Below, piece after piece: positions 18,739 to 29,429 of a stretch of DNA of 64,000 nt. The stretch is from Staphylococcus arlettae (lineage in GTDB: Bacteria > Bacillota > Bacilli > Staphylococcales > Staphylococcaceae). The notes beneath the pieces were generated by a model that worked only from the letters and a program-made list of their open reading frames with translations, was not told the DNA's origin and made no database searches. The position numbers and the translations under genes were made by a program. The stretch covers positions 58,800 to 122,799 of the forward strand of contig NZ_PPQB01000005.1 of assembly GCF_002902345.1 (NCBI RefSeq), written 5' to 3'. The stretch's first letter is position 1. Every line of letters begins with the position of its first letter.

Positions 18739-18869
18739 CTTGTAAAAATAAAAAATAAACCCGACTTTAATAATATGGATTGTTTTTACTGTATAAATAG
18801 TGTATTATAATTCATGTAACTTAACATAAAGTTACTTGACTCAAACATCATTAACAATTTCATACGTAA
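18739..18869 (+). promoter_or_regulatory. Probable rib operon promoter region
   Basis: TATAAT at 18806-18811 is the best -10 box before the FMN riboswitch; the -35 is poor. A small hairpin GTAACTT / AAGTTAC follows it. Confidence 0.45.
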
Positions 18870-18996
18870 TTCTTTCGGGGCAAGGTGAAATTCCTAACCG
18901 GCAGTATAAAAGCCTGCGACCCATAAATGTTTAGTATTTATGGCTGATCTAGTTTGATTCTAGAGCCGACAGTTAAAGTCTGGATGGGAGAAAGAA
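18870..18996 (+). ncRNA. FMN riboswitch (RFN element)
   Basis: The outer helix TTCTTTC / GAAAGAA encloses the conserved RFN blocks: GGGGCAAGGTGAAATTCC, CCGGCAGT, GCCTGCGACCC, GATCTAGTTTGATTCTAGAGCCGACAGT and GGATGGGAGAAAG. FMN binding should promote the terminator at 19100-19138 and switch off riboflavin synthesis. Confidence 0.97.
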
Positions 18997-19099
18997 TGAA
19001 GATATAACACAACACTACTATAGTGTTTATTTGGTCATGCCATTTTACGATAGAGGTATGTCATTATTTAAGTTACACAAATGTTATATAAATATATCC

Positions 19100-19138
19100 C
19101 GCACCTGAAAACTCATGTTTTTCAGGTGCGTTTTTTTA
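19100..19138 (+). terminator. FMN riboswitch terminator
   Basis: CGCACCTGAAAA pairs with TTTTTCAGGTGCG (allowing a short loop), followed by seven T, 16 bases before the ribD start. Confidence 0.93.
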
Positions 19139-19154
19139 TTTAAGAGGTGATAAA

Positions 19155-20198
19155 TTGAGTCAATTTTTAAATTATGCAATAAATTTAGCACACATGGTAC
19201 AAGGTCAAACAGGAGTCAATCCACCTGTAGGAGCCGTAGTTGTACGTGATGGTCGAATTGTTGGCTTAGGCGCACATTTGCAACATGGTGATAAACATGC
19301 TGAAGTTCAAGCTTTGGAAATGGCCAAAGACCTAGCCAAAGATGCAACGATTTATGTGTCATTAGAACCATGTACTCACTTTGGCACTACACCGCCATGT
19401 GTTAATAAAATTATAGAATATGGAATTACTAAAGTTGTTTATGCGATGAAAGATACTACATTAACCTCAAATTGTGATGAAATTTTAACTAATGCAGGTA
19501 TTGATGTGGACTATCGCTTTCAAGAAGATGCAGAAAATTTATATAAAGATTTTTTTACAGCTAAAAATGAACAACTTCCTGAAGTAACTGTAAAGGTGTC
19601 TTGTAGTTTAGATGGTAAGCAAGCTACGGATAGCGCACAAAGTAAGTGGATTACTAACAAACAGGTTAAGCAAGATGTTTTTAATTTGAGACATCGACAT
19701 GATGCGGTACTGACAGGTAGAAATACTATTGAACATGATAATCCACAATACACTACACGTATTGAGAATGGTAAAAATCCTATTAAAGTTATTTTATCTA
19801 AATCAGGTACGATTGATATGGGGTTAGATATTTTTACAGATCCACAATCTAAAGTATGGATTTATACAGAAAATAATAAATTGTGTTCACAAACATCTAA
19901 TGTAGAAGTAATAGTTCTCGATGATTGTTCCTTAAATAATATTTTAAGTGATTTATATCAAAGAGGTATTGGTAAATTGCTAGTAGAAGCTGGTCCGACC
20001 GTGACGTCTGAGTTTCTCCAATCTAGCTTGGTAAATGAACTCATCTTATATTATGCCCCGAAAATTATAGGTGGTTCTGGTAAGTATCAATTTTATCAAA
20101 CAGATAATGTTCTTGAATTATCAGATATTCCGAATTTTGAAATTGTTAATTCTGAGTTGCTTGAGCAAAATATCAAATTAGAACTGCGAAAGAAGTGA
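19155..20198 (+). CDS. ribD: Riboflavin biosynthesis deaminase/reductase RibD
   Basis: This bifunctional enzyme performs the deamination and side-chain reduction of the pyrimidine intermediate. The deaminase (about residues 1-140) has the zinc motif HAEVQAL and EPCTHFGTTPPC; the reductase (about 145-347) has KVSCSLDGKQA, SKWITN and LLVEAGPTV. The start is TTG at 19155, with AAGAGGTGA seven bases before. It is first in the riboflavin operon; ribE follows by 6 bases. Confidence 0.96.
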   Translation: MSQFLNYAINLAHMVQGQTGVNPPVGAVVVRDGRIVGLGAHLQHGDKHAEVQALEMAKDLAKDATIYVSLEPCTHFGTTPPCVNKIIEYGITKVVYAMKDTTLTSNCDEILTNAGIDVDYRFQEDAENLYKDFFTAKNEQLPEVTVKVSCSLDGKQATDSAQSKWITNKQVKQDVFNLRHRHDAVLTGRNTIEHDNPQYTTRIENGKNPIKVILSKSGTIDMGLDIFTDPQSKVWIYTENNKLCSQTSNVEVIVLDDCSLNNILSDLYQRGIGKLLVEAGPTVTSEFLQSSLVNELILYYAPKIIGGSGKYQFYQTDNVLELSDIPNFEIVNSELLEQNIKLELRKK

Positions 20199-20204
20199 GC
20201 AAAG

Positions 20205-20837
20205 ATGTTTACTGGAATTGTTGAAGAAGTCGGTACAATCGAACGTAGTCAAAGTAGTAATGCTGTAGTTGAATTAACTATCACATGTCAAACTATCCTT
20301 GAAGATATGCACATTGGAGATTCCATTAGTGTAAATGGTGCATGTTTGACAGTTACTGACTTTACTAACCACGGTTTTACTGTTCAAGTAATTGAAGGTA
20401 CAGAAGCAAAGACGTATTTAAATCAACTGAAACAAGGTAAGGAAGTAAACTTAGAACGTGCGATGAGTGGACAGGGTCGTTTTGGTGGACATTTTGTCTT
20501 AGGACATGTTGACGAAGTAGCGACAATTACACGCATACAAACGTCTGATAATTCAAAAATAGTGTCAATCAAGCCACCGAGTCACATACTTGATGAGATG
20601 GTACAGCAGGGTTCAATCGCTGTTGATGGTGTAAGTTTGACAGTTTTCAAACTGGGTGACAAAGAATTCGATATTCATTTAATCCCTGAAACAAGAAAAT
20701 CAACGATCTTGAATGATAAACGAGTTGGTGATTATGTGCATTTGGAGACTGATATGCTATTCAAGTATGTGCATAAAATAGTTGGTAAGCAATCAACAAC
20801 TTTAACTGCAGATAAATTAAAAGCTTTCGGTTTTTAA
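20205..20837 (+). CDS. ribE: Riboflavin synthase
   Basis: This enzyme dismutates 6,7-dimethyl-8-ribityllumazine to riboflavin. The 210-residue protein contains two similar lumazine-binding barrels: the first begins MFTGIVEEVG with SVNGACLTV, the second has GGHFVLGHVD and AVDGVSLTV. GTGAGCAAAG precedes the ATG. ribBA follows after 14 bases with a strong AAAGGAGG. Confidence 0.96.
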   Translation: MFTGIVEEVGTIERSQSSNAVVELTITCQTILEDMHIGDSISVNGACLTVTDFTNHGFTVQVIEGTEAKTYLNQLKQGKEVNLERAMSGQGRFGGHFVLGHVDEVATITRIQTSDNSKIVSIKPPSHILDEMVQQGSIAVDGVSLTVFKLGDKEFDIHLIPETRKSTILNDKRVGDYVHLETDMLFKYVHKIVGKQSTTLTADKLKAFGF

Positions 20838-20851
20838 AGGAGGGGCATACT

Positions 20852-22033
20852 ATGCAATTAAATCGAATTGAAGAAGCATTAGAAGCACTGAAGCTCGGTA
20901 AAAGTATTATTGTAGTAGATGATGAAGATAGAGAAAATGAAGGTGATCTTGTAGCTGTAACTGAATGGATGCAAGATAACACAGTAAACTTCATGGCGAA
21001 ACATGGAAGAGGATTGATCTGTGCGCCTGTAAGTTCAGATATCGCTGAAAAATTAAAATTACATCCGATGGTTTCTGATAATTCGGATGTCTATGGCACG
21101 CAATTTACAGTTAGTATCGATCATGTCGATACAACAACGGGTATTAGCGCAGCCGAAAGAATGTTAACTGCAAGAGCACTTATTGCTACATCTACAACGT
21201 CCGCAACATTTAATAGACCTGGACATCTCTTTCCACTAATTGCGAAAGATGATGGCGTTTTGGTACGTACAGGACATACAGAAGCATCGGTTGATCTAGC
21301 ACGATTAACAGGTGCCAAACCTGCAGCGTTAATTTGTGAAATAATGAATGACGACGGTTCTATGGCTAAAGGTGATTCTTTAGAAGCCTTTCGTGAGCAA
21401 CACCAATTAGTAATGATTTCTATAGCAGATTTAGTTGAATATCGAAAACATACTGAATCACATATTGAAGCACGTGCTAAAGTACAAATGCCTACTGAAT
21501 ATGGTGATTTTGATATGATAGGTTTCACAACTGCTAGTTCAAGAGATGAAATTGTAGCAATCATCAAAGGTGAGCCTCGAAAAACTGAAAATGTGCGTAT
21601 TCATTCTTCTTGTATGACTGGTGATATTTTTCATAGTCAACGTTGTGACTGTGGTGAACAGTTGGCAGAATCAATGAAATATATTAATGAGCACGGGGGT
21701 GTGATTTTATATTTACCGCAAGAAGGTCGTGGCATTGGATTGATTAATAAATTAAAAGCTTATGAGCTCATTGAACAAGGTTATGATACTGTAACAGCTA
21801 ATCGAGCATTAGGTTTTGAAGATGATTTAAGAGAATATAAAGATGCGGCAGCAATTTTAAAATATTTTGGTATAGAAAATGTGAATTTGTTGAGTAATAA
21901 CCCAACAAAATTTGCTGGTTTAGAAGATTATGGCGTGAACATTGCACGACGCGTAGAAATCATTGTACCAGAAAACGAACACAACCATAGTTATATGGTT
22001 ACAAAAAAAGAAAAAATGGGTCACTTAATATAG
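20852..22033 (+). CDS. ribBA: DHBP synthase / GTP cyclohydrolase II (RibBA)
   Basis: The 393-residue bifunctional protein makes the two starting precursors of riboflavin. The N-terminal half has the metal-binding VVDDEDRENEGDL and TGISAAERM of dihydroxybutanone-phosphate synthase. The C-terminal half has the zinc cysteines in HSQRCDCGEQL, and YLPQEGRGIGLINKL and LLSNNPTK of GTP cyclohydrolase II. Both active sites look intact. Confidence 0.96.
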   Translation: MQLNRIEEALEALKLGKSIIVVDDEDRENEGDLVAVTEWMQDNTVNFMAKHGRGLICAPVSSDIAEKLKLHPMVSDNSDVYGTQFTVSIDHVDTTTGISAAERMLTARALIATSTTSATFNRPGHLFPLIAKDDGVLVRTGHTEASVDLARLTGAKPAALICEIMNDDGSMAKGDSLEAFREQHQLVMISIADLVEYRKHTESHIEARAKVQMPTEYGDFDMIGFTTASSRDEIVAIIKGEPRKTENVRIHSSCMTGDIFHSQRCDCGEQLAESMKYINEHGGVILYLPQEGRGIGLINKLKAYELIEQGYDTVTANRALGFEDDLREYKDAAAILKYFGIENVNLLSNNPTKFAGLEDYGVNIARRVEIIVPENEHNHSYMVTKKEKMGHLI

Positions 22034-22045
22034 GAGGATTTAATT

Positions 22046-22510
22046 ATGAATTTTGAAGGTAAATTAATAGGCACGGATTTAAATGTAGCAATTGTAGTGA
22101 GTAGATTTAATGACTTTATCACTGGACGTTTATTAGAAGGTGCTAAAGACACATTAATCAGACATGAAGTAAATGCTGATAATATTGACGTAGCATATGT
22201 ACCAGGTGCGTTTGAAATCCCATTAGTTGCTAAAAAGTTAGCTGAAAAAGAGAAATATGATGCAGTTATTACATTAGGTTGTGTTATTAAAGGCTCAACA
22301 TCACATTATGATTATGTCTGTAATGAAGTTTCAAAAGGTATTTCAAGAGCTAATGATGTAACAAATACGCCAGTTATTTTTGGTGTGTTAACAACAGATA
22401 ATATCGAACAAGCAGTAGAAAGAGCCGGTACTAAAGCTGGAAATAAAGGTTCTGAAGCGGCTATCAGTGCAATTGAAATGGCTAATTTATTAAAATCTAT
22501 AGATGCATAA
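22046..22510 (+). CDS. ribH: 6,7-Dimethyl-8-ribityllumazine synthase
   Basis: The 154-residue enzyme condenses the RibBA and RibD products to form lumazine, usually as a 60-subunit shell. Motifs seen are [16 protein letters not shown] and [18 protein letters not shown] with the catalytic His, plus [18 protein letters not shown] precedes the ATG. It ends the rib operon; a terminator lies at 22561-22598. Confidence 0.96.
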   Translation: MNFEGKLIGTDLNVAIVVSRFNDFITGRLLEGAKDTLIRHEVNADNIDVAYVPGAFEIPLVAKKLAEKEKYDAVITLGCVIKGSTSHYDYVCNEVSKGISRANDVTNTPVIFGVLTTDNIEQAVERAGTKAGNKGSEAAISAIEMANLLKSIDA

Positions 22511-22560
22511 TTTATAAATTATTAAGAGTTTGGGTTATCAACAACCAATTCTCGAATGAA

Positions 22561-22598
22561 AAGGACGAATTCATATGACAATGGATTCGCCTTTTTTA
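22561..22598 (+). terminator. rib operon terminator
   Basis: AAGGACGAATTCAT pairs with ATGGATTCGCCTT with two mismatches, followed by six T. Confidence 0.8.
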
Positions 22599-22660
22599 TA
22601 TTAAAATATTACCGTAAAATTTCGTCACAAAATATATAACTTAGTGCTTACAGTAAAAGA

Positions 22661-22700
22661 AAACGTCAATTTCTATCGTATTAAAATAGAAATTGACGTT
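22661..22700 (-). terminator. putA terminator (same stem as at 12.3 kb)
   Basis: The stem AACGTCAATTTCTAT / ATAGAAATTGACGTT, read on the minus strand, is followed by TTTTCTTTT, 55 bases past the putA stop. The arm is identical to the one at 12318-12358. Confidence 0.8.
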
Positions 22701-22755
22701 AATAAATTAGTCAATAATATTAATATTCTAGCACCTTTAGCATCAGTGGCAAAAA

Positions 22756-23754
22756 TTATTTTGCCTTTTTAGTGATGATACTTAATAGCGATCCAACAGC
22801 TACAGTAGCACCAGCGATAATACCTAGTTTTTTAAGCATTTTAGGAGAAGTAAACTCCTTATAAGCTAAAACTAAGTTTTGTGGTCGTTCAGCTAATCTA
22901 CGCATAAAGTAACTAAACCAATCATCACCATATGGGACATAAATACAGAAATTATAGCCTTGTTTAGCGATTTCTTCAGCTAATTCTGTACGAAAACCAT
23001 ATAGCATTTGAAATTCAAATTGTTCTTTATCTATGTTATTGTCTTTAGTAAATTGTTTAACATGATTTATTATTTGATTATCATGCGTTGCTATTGATGT
23101 AACGTGATTACAATTAAGAAGGCGTTTTTCAATAATATTTATATAATTTCGATCAATTTCATCTTTTGTTTGATATGCGATGAATTCATTTTCTTTATAT
23201 GCGCCTTTAACTAAGCGTAAACGCAGCTCAGGGTATTTATCTATTAAAGCTTCTGCTTTAAATAAATATGCTTGAATTACAGTACCTAAATTTTTAAATT
23301 CACCTTTTAAACGGTCAACTGTTTGAATAACATCGAGTAGAGAATCATACTTCTCAGTATCGATATTTATGTGCATATTTTTAAATTCATTAGCTTTTAG
23401 CAAAATTTCTCTTAAATTGCGATAAGCTAAATCTAAGTCAAATTCAGCTCCTAATTGACTGATTTTTATAGACATATGTGCATCTAAATTATAATTATTA
23501 ATGGCATACATGACTTCTAAGATTTGGTCTTTAGCCATGATTGCCTCTCCTTCAGTAGAGACATATTCTCCGAGGTTATCAACAGTCACGACGATACCTT
23601 TTTCATTTAGTCGGGAAATGGTTTCTACCAAAGCTGGAATGGTGTTGCCTGCAACAACTTTATTAGCACCAAACATGGGTCCTAGTTTTTTAGCAGTGTT
23701 GTTTAAGGCCTTGTTGTTTGATAAAGCAATGAAAAAATTTTTAATGATTGGCAT
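22756..23754 (-). CDS. putA: Proline dehydrogenase
   Basis: This single-function flavoenzyme oxidises proline to pyrroline-5-carboxylate, feeding glutamate synthesis and the respiratory chain. The 332-residue protein shows NIDTEKYDSL, LRLVKGAYKE (substrate and FAD contacts), SIATHDNQII, FEFQMLYGFR and YVPYGDDWFSYFMRRLAERP. A hydrophobic tail (LGIIAGATVAVGSLLSII) may sit at the membrane. The ATG at 23754 has GGAGG upstream; the longer frame to 23805 does not. A cre-like site lies 66-79 bases before the start. Confidence 0.93.
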   Translation of the reverse strand: MPIIKNFFIALSNNKALNNTAKKLGPMFGANKVVAGNTIPALVETISRLNEKGIVVTVDNLGEYVSTEGEAIMAKDQILEVMYAINNYNLDAHMSIKISQLGAEFDLDLAYRNLREILLKANEFKNMHINIDTEKYDSLLDVIQTVDRLKGEFKNLGTVIQAYLFKAEALIDKYPELRLRLVKGAYKENEFIAYQTKDEIDRNYINIIEKRLLNCNHVTSIATHDNQIINHVKQFTKDNNIDKEQFEFQMLYGFRTELAEEIAKQGYNFCIYVPYGDDWFSYFMRRLAERPQNLVLAYKEFTSPKMLKKLGIIAGATVAVGSLLSIITKKAK

Positions 23755-23819
23755 ATGTATTCCTCCATTCTCACAATTATATTTAGTTCTATTTAAGTGT
23801 ATCATGAATTTATTAGGGA

Positions 23820-23833
23820 AGAAATCGTTTACA
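23820..23833. promoter_or_regulatory. cre-like operator before putA
   Basis: AGAAATCGTTTACA matches TGWAANCGNTNWCA in 13 of 14 positions. It overlaps the likely -35 region for putA (a TACACT -10 is near 23800). CcpA repression of proline catabolism is established in S. aureus; this exact site is inference. Confidence 0.6.
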
Positions 23834-24014
23834 AGTTGATTTTATACAAAATTATTTACTTAATACACAAAATTAAGTAACAATAAAAATGTTGGTGTTA
23901 TTTTTCTATTTTATAGGTGTAAAGTTGAAGATGATACACATTAAAATGGAAATTTTATAGCAGTATTTGATACAATTAATATAATGAATTCTATTGAGAA
24001 GGGGAAGTATTGAC

Positions 24015-24839
24015 ATGTGGAAGTGGGAAACAGAGAATGAAGCAAAAGGTGTAGTTGTTATTGCACATAATATGTTAGAACACACAGGTAGATATGCTTA
24101 TTTAATCACTATGCTTCGCCGAAATGGATATCACGTTATAATGGGCGATTTACCTGGTCAAGGTCAAACTGCGAGATCAAATAAAGGTCAAATTGAAAGT
24201 TTTGATGTCTATCATGAACATATTTTAGATTGGATTAGGATTGCTAATGAATATAAAATACCTACATACATTTTAGGCGTTGGTCTTGGAGGATTAATTG
24301 TTTTAAATCTATTAGAAAAAGTAGAGGTACCTGTAGAAGGGTTAATGTTAATTTCACCATTATTGGAATTCAAAAAGAACAATAAAGTTAGAAAAGGTAA
24401 AGTAATTTCTAATATTGGAAGATTAGTTAAAGATACTCGCTTTAATATGGGTATAGAAATTGAAGACTTAACTAGAAACGAAGAAGTTATACAAGAAACT
24501 AAAGAAGATCAATTGATGTTAAGTAAAGTGAGTTATAATTGGTATAAACAGATTGTCGAAGTAATGAAAGAAACTGTGCAGCATTTGCAAGATATTGATC
24601 CTATACCTACACTAGTTATGTCTGCCAGTGAAGATAAAATAAGTGATATTAAAGTCACGGAAATGCTGAAAGATAAAGTTAAAACAAACGAGTTATATTA
24701 TAAAGTTTGGCCAGGATTTTATCATGAAATTCATAATGAGCCAGAAAGAGATGAAGTCATGCGTTATATTTTATCGTTTTTAAACAATAGTGCGAGTACT
24801 ATGGGTTTTATCGTTAACGATGAAAATAATGTATCGTAA
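24015..24839 (+). CDS. Alpha/beta hydrolase (lysophospholipase/monoglyceride lipase-like)
   Basis: The 274-residue serine hydrolase has an early VVVIAHNMLEHTGRY with the oxyanion His, a conserved GDLPGQGQT turn and a nucleophile-elbow region ILGVGLGGLIVL in which the usual catalytic Ser is replaced by Gly (GVGLG instead of GXSXG). Asp in ASEDKISD and His in FYHEIHNEPER fit the other triad positions. The missing Ser questions hydrolase activity. AAGGGGAAG precedes the ATG at 24015; an upstream TTG at 23994 is unlikely. Confidence 0.8.
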   Translation: MWKWETENEAKGVVVIAHNMLEHTGRYAYLITMLRRNGYHVIMGDLPGQGQTARSNKGQIESFDVYHEHILDWIRIANEYKIPTYILGVGLGGLIVLNLLEKVEVPVEGLMLISPLLEFKKNNKVRKGKVISNIGRLVKDTRFNMGIEIEDLTRNEEVIQETKEDQLMLSKVSYNWYKQIVEVMKETVQHLQDIDPIPTLVMSASEDKISDIKVTEMLKDKVKTNELYYKVWPGFYHEIHNEPERDEVMRYILSFLNNSASTMGFIVNDENNVS

Positions 24840-24863
24840 ACATTAAAATATAAAGTTATGACA

Positions 24864-24907
24864 AAGCGGTTTAATTTATATTGAATATAGATTAAATCGT
24901 TTTTTTA
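24864..24907 (+). terminator. Terminator after the hydrolase gene
   Basis: GCGGTTTAATTTATA pairs with TATAGATTAAATCGT with minor mismatches, followed by seven T. Confidence 0.8.
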
Positions 24908-24914
24908 TTAATAT

Positions 24915-24932
24915 ATGTGAAAAGAATCACAA
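24915..24932. promoter_or_regulatory. Rex-type operator 1 before ldh
   Basis: ATGTGAAAAGAATCACAA closely follows the Rex consensus TTGTGAAWWWWTTCACAA. It lies immediately upstream of the -35 box. Rex releases DNA when NADH rises, so it would link ldh to redox state. Confidence 0.8.
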
Positions 24933-24937
24933 AAATA

Positions 24938-24966
24938 TTGAAAGTTTGTGATCGATTTGATATAGT
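24938..24966 (+). promoter_or_regulatory. ldh promoter
   Basis: -35 TTGAAA (24938-24943) and -10 TATAGT (24961-24966) are separated by exactly 17 bases, between the two Rex-type operators. Confidence 0.8.
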
Positions 24967-24970
24967 TTAA

Positions 24971-24988
24971 ATGTGAAAAAAATCACAT
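24971..24988. promoter_or_regulatory. Rex-type operator 2, over the ldh transcription start
   Basis: ATGTGAAAAAAATCACAT matches the Rex consensus, 56 bases downstream of operator 1. It covers the predicted transcription start, a position suited to repression. Confidence 0.8.
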
Positions 24989-25014
24989 TATCTTACTGTA
25001 TAGGAGAGATGGTT

Positions 25015-25965
25015 ATGAATGTTAAACATGGAAATAAAGTAGTATTAGTTGGAAATGGTGCTGTCGGTTCTAGTTATGCGTTTGCTATGGTAGTACAAGG
25101 TATAGCAGATGACTTAACGATTATTGATTTAGATGAGACAAAGGTAACTGGAGACGTTGCAGATTTAAACCATGCGGCTCCTTATAGTTCAACAACAGTA
25201 AATATAAAAAAAGGTGATTATAAAGATTGTGCAGATGCTGATATTATTGTGATTACAGCAGGTGCAGCTCAAAAATCAGGAGAAACTAGACTAGACTTAG
25301 TAGAAAAAAATGCTAAAATAATAAAGTCGATTGTTTCTACAATAATGAAGTATCAATTTAATGGGATATTTTTGATAGCTTCAAATCCAGTTGATGTTTT
25401 AAGTTATGTTGCGTATAAGACCTCTGGCTTACCGAAAAATCAAGTAATTGGTTCTGGTACAGTGTTAGACACAGCAAGATTAAAGCATCAGATTTCAAAA
25501 TATGTAGATGTTGCCCCAGCTAACATTGATGCAAATATCATAGGTGAACACGGAGATTCTGAGCTTGCAGTATGGTCACAGGCGCATATTGCAGGTCAAC
25601 CTATACTTGAAATATTAAATAATAATTCACGAGACAAACAATTGATAGACACACTATTTTGTAATACACGAGATGCAGCATATGAGATTATCCAAGCTAA
25701 AGGAGCAACGTATTATGGGATTGCTCAAGCCTTGGTTCATATTACTCAAGCCATTTTAAAAAATCAAAATATTGTGCTAACTACTTCTAGTTATTTAGAA
25801 GGTGAATATAATCAACATGATGTATATATTGGTGTACCAACGTTGTTAAATAGAAATGGGGCAGTAAACGTCATAGAAACACCATTAAATGATCATGAAA
25901 AATTATTATTTAATGATTCAACTGAAATTTTAAAAGAAATGCAGTCAAAAATAAAGCTTACTTGA
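25015..25965 (+). CDS. ldh: L-lactate dehydrogenase
   Basis: The enzyme reduces pyruvate to L-lactate and regenerates NAD+ during fermentation. The 316-residue protein shows the NAD motif [15 protein letters not shown], the substrate-loop [38 protein letters not shown] and the active-site His in [22 protein letters not shown] precedes the ATG at 25015; the frame extends to 24973, but that would overlap the operator. It is preceded by a Rex-controlled promoter. Whether this is the main or an accessory ldh cannot be told here. Confidence 0.95.
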   Translation: MNVKHGNKVVLVGNGAVGSSYAFAMVVQGIADDLTIIDLDETKVTGDVADLNHAAPYSSTTVNIKKGDYKDCADADIIVITAGAAQKSGETRLDLVEKNAKIIKSIVSTIMKYQFNGIFLIASNPVDVLSYVAYKTSGLPKNQVIGSGTVLDTARLKHQISKYVDVAPANIDANIIGEHGDSELAVWSQAHIAGQPILEILNNNSRDKQLIDTLFCNTRDAAYEIIQAKGATYYGIAQALVHITQAILKNQNIVLTTSSYLEGEYNQHDVYIGVPTLLNRNGAVNVIETPLNDHEKLLFNDSTEILKEMQSKIKLT

Positions 25966-26126
25966 TTGCATATTTCTTTGATTGAATTTAAAATGTGTAT
26001 AAGATTAATTTTATTAAAAAATGTAATATTCAATCAGTGAAAGTTGTTCTCAAAAAGAATACTTACCAAAATTAATAAAATTAATTTTTTCATGTTTTAT
26101 TATTATTTTTATTGGGGGTTATTATT

Positions 26127-26528
26127 ATGGGAAAGGCGCTTCAAAATAAAGTTGAAGGCATCTTAAGCTTAAATCAACTTTTAAATGATGTTGAAGCAAT
26201 CTTTGACAGTATAAAGAAGGAATATAAGATGTCTAAAGAAGAAGTCTTAATATTGCTTACTTTATGGAAAGAAGGTTCAATGACACTAAAGCAAATGGAT
26301 GATTTCGTTCATATCAAATCATATAAACGTACACGTACGTATAATGATTTGGTTGAAAAAACGTGGATTTTGAAAGAACGTCCACAAAATGATGAACGTA
26401 CAGTAATTATTCATTTTAATGAAGATTTAAAAGAGAAAAGGGAAGCTCTTTTAGACTTCATTAAAGATGAAATTGCAGCTAAAGAAACTAGTTTACAGTC
26501 TAGTTTAAAATCTATCTTAAATGTTTAG
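26127..26528 (+). CDS. rot: Rot-like winged-helix regulator (SarA/MarR family)
   Basis: The 133-residue protein equals S. aureus Rot in length and shares its core: [26 protein letters not shown], the recognition segment [15 protein letters not shown] and the wing [12 protein letters not shown]. Rot represses toxins and activates surface proteins in S. aureus. The N-terminal residues and helix contacts are diverged, so targets may differ. GGGGGTT precedes the ATG at 26127. A long, very AT-rich leader (25966-26126) precedes it. It sits beside ldh and ends in a bidirectional terminator. Confidence 0.82.
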   Translation: MGKALQNKVEGILSLNQLLNDVEAIFDSIKKEYKMSKEEVLILLTLWKEGSMTLKQMDDFVHIKSYKRTRTYNDLVEKTWILKERPQNDERTVIIHFNEDLKEKREALLDFIKDEIAAKETSLQSSLKSILNV

Positions 26529-26534
26529 AGCAAT

Positions 26535-26568
26535 AAAAAACCTCAGAACAATGTTCTGAGGCTTTTTA

Positions 26569-26571
<3 letters not shown>
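26535..26571. terminator. Bidirectional terminator between rot and ytqB-like gene
   Basis: CCTCAGAAC pairs with GTTCTGAGG, with A-run before and T-run after. It touches the stop codon of the convergent methyltransferase gene. Confidence 0.9.
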
Positions 26572-28079
<1,508 letters not shown>

Positions 28080-28187
28080 TTTACATTTTCCTTTCTAAAA
28101 TCATTCTAGTTAAAGATTTTAACATATTTTAGTGTTATATTGTTTACTGTATGAGTAGATTTTTATAATTAGAGAGGGGCTTTATGT

Positions 28188-29366
28188 ATGAATATGCCTA
28201 AATCAGTGTGGTGGCTCGTTATTGGTATGGCATTAAATATAACAGGCTCAAGTTTTTTATGGCCATTAAATACGATTTATATGAATGAAGAATTAAACAA
28301 AAGTTTAACTGTAGCTGGTTTGGTATTATTGATTAACTCCATGGGTATGGTTGCCGGTAATTTACTTGGCGGTACGCTTTTTGACAAGCTAGGAGGCTAT
28401 AAAACTATATTATTAGGCACAGCTATTTGTTTGTTTAGCACAACTCTATTAAACCTGTTTCATGGTTGGCCATGGTACGCTGTATGGTTAGTGTTGCTAG
28501 GTTTCGGAGGTGGACTAATCATTCCAGCAATTTATGCTATGGCTGGTGCTGTTTGGCCAAACGGTGGACGTCAGACTTTCAACGCTATTTATTTAGCGCA
28601 AAACATAGGTGTAGCTTTGGGAGCTGCACTAGGCGGATTTGTTGCTGAGTTGAGTTTTAATTATATATTTATTGCAAACTTATGCATGTATATCTTATTT
28701 GCTATTGTTGCGATTTTTAATTTTAATATTAACCTTGAAATAAAAGTTAAACCTAATGACAGTCTAACGTTATTTGCAAAAGAAAATCGACCACAATTAT
28801 TATCTTTACTACTTATTTGCGCCATGTTTAGTATTTGCTGGATTGCATATATTCAATGGGAAAGTACTATTGCGTCATTTACGCAACAAATTAATATTTC
28901 AATGGGGCAATATAGTTTGTTGTGGACAGTTAATGGTATTTTGATACTCGTTGCTCAACCTTTAATTTCACCAATTATACGATTGTTAAAAGGCAATTTA
29001 AAATATCAAATGTATATCGGTATAGCGATTTTTATCCTTTCCTTTTTTGTAACAAGTTTTGCACAGCAATTTTCTATTTTCATGATTGGTATGGTGATAT
29101 TAAGTCTAGGTGAAATGTTTGTATGGCCTGCAGTTCCCGCTATTGCGCACAAATTAGCTCCGACAGGTAAAGAGGGCGCTTATCAAGGGTATGTAAATTC
29201 AGCATCAACTATAGGGAAAGCAATAGGGCCAGTCTTTGGAGGCGTTATTGTAGATACTTTTAATATGCAAATTATGTTTTTAGCCATGATGGCATTGTTA
29301 TTTATTGCGCTTGGATTTGTCTATCTGTTTGGAAAATCGGATGCTAAATATGTAAAAAATGACTAA
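28188..29366 (+). CDS. MFS transporter (multidrug-efflux type)
   Basis: The 392-residue protein has about twelve hydrophobic segments and MFS loop motifs: GNLLGGTLFDKLGGYKT between helices 2 and 3, and a related GPVFGGVIVDTF. GGTGG-type and proline turns suggest a drug/H+ antiporter or sugar efflux carrier of the YttB/MdtG group; the substrate is unknown. AGAGAGGGG precedes the ATG. leuS with its T-box lies next on the same strand but has its own leader. Confidence 0.87.
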   Translation: MNMPKSVWWLVIGMALNITGSSFLWPLNTIYMNEELNKSLTVAGLVLLINSMGMVAGNLLGGTLFDKLGGYKTILLGTAICLFSTTLLNLFHGWPWYAVWLVLLGFGGGLIIPAIYAMAGAVWPNGGRQTFNAIYLAQNIGVALGAALGGFVAELSFNYIFIANLCMYILFAIVAIFNFNINLEIKVKPNDSLTLFAKENRPQLLSLLLICAMFSICWIAYIQWESTIASFTQQINISMGQYSLLWTVNGILILVAQPLISPIIRLLKGNLKYQMYIGIAIFILSFFVTSFAQQFSIFMIGMVILSLGEMFVWPAVPAIAHKLAPTGKEGAYQGYVNSASTIGKAIGPVFGGVIVDTFNMQIMFLAMMALLFIALGFVYLFGKSDAKYVKND

Positions 29367-29429
29367 TATTATTTCTATAATGCGAGTAACTGTTGATTTT
29401 TCCACTTGAAAATCAACCCAATTTCAAAT

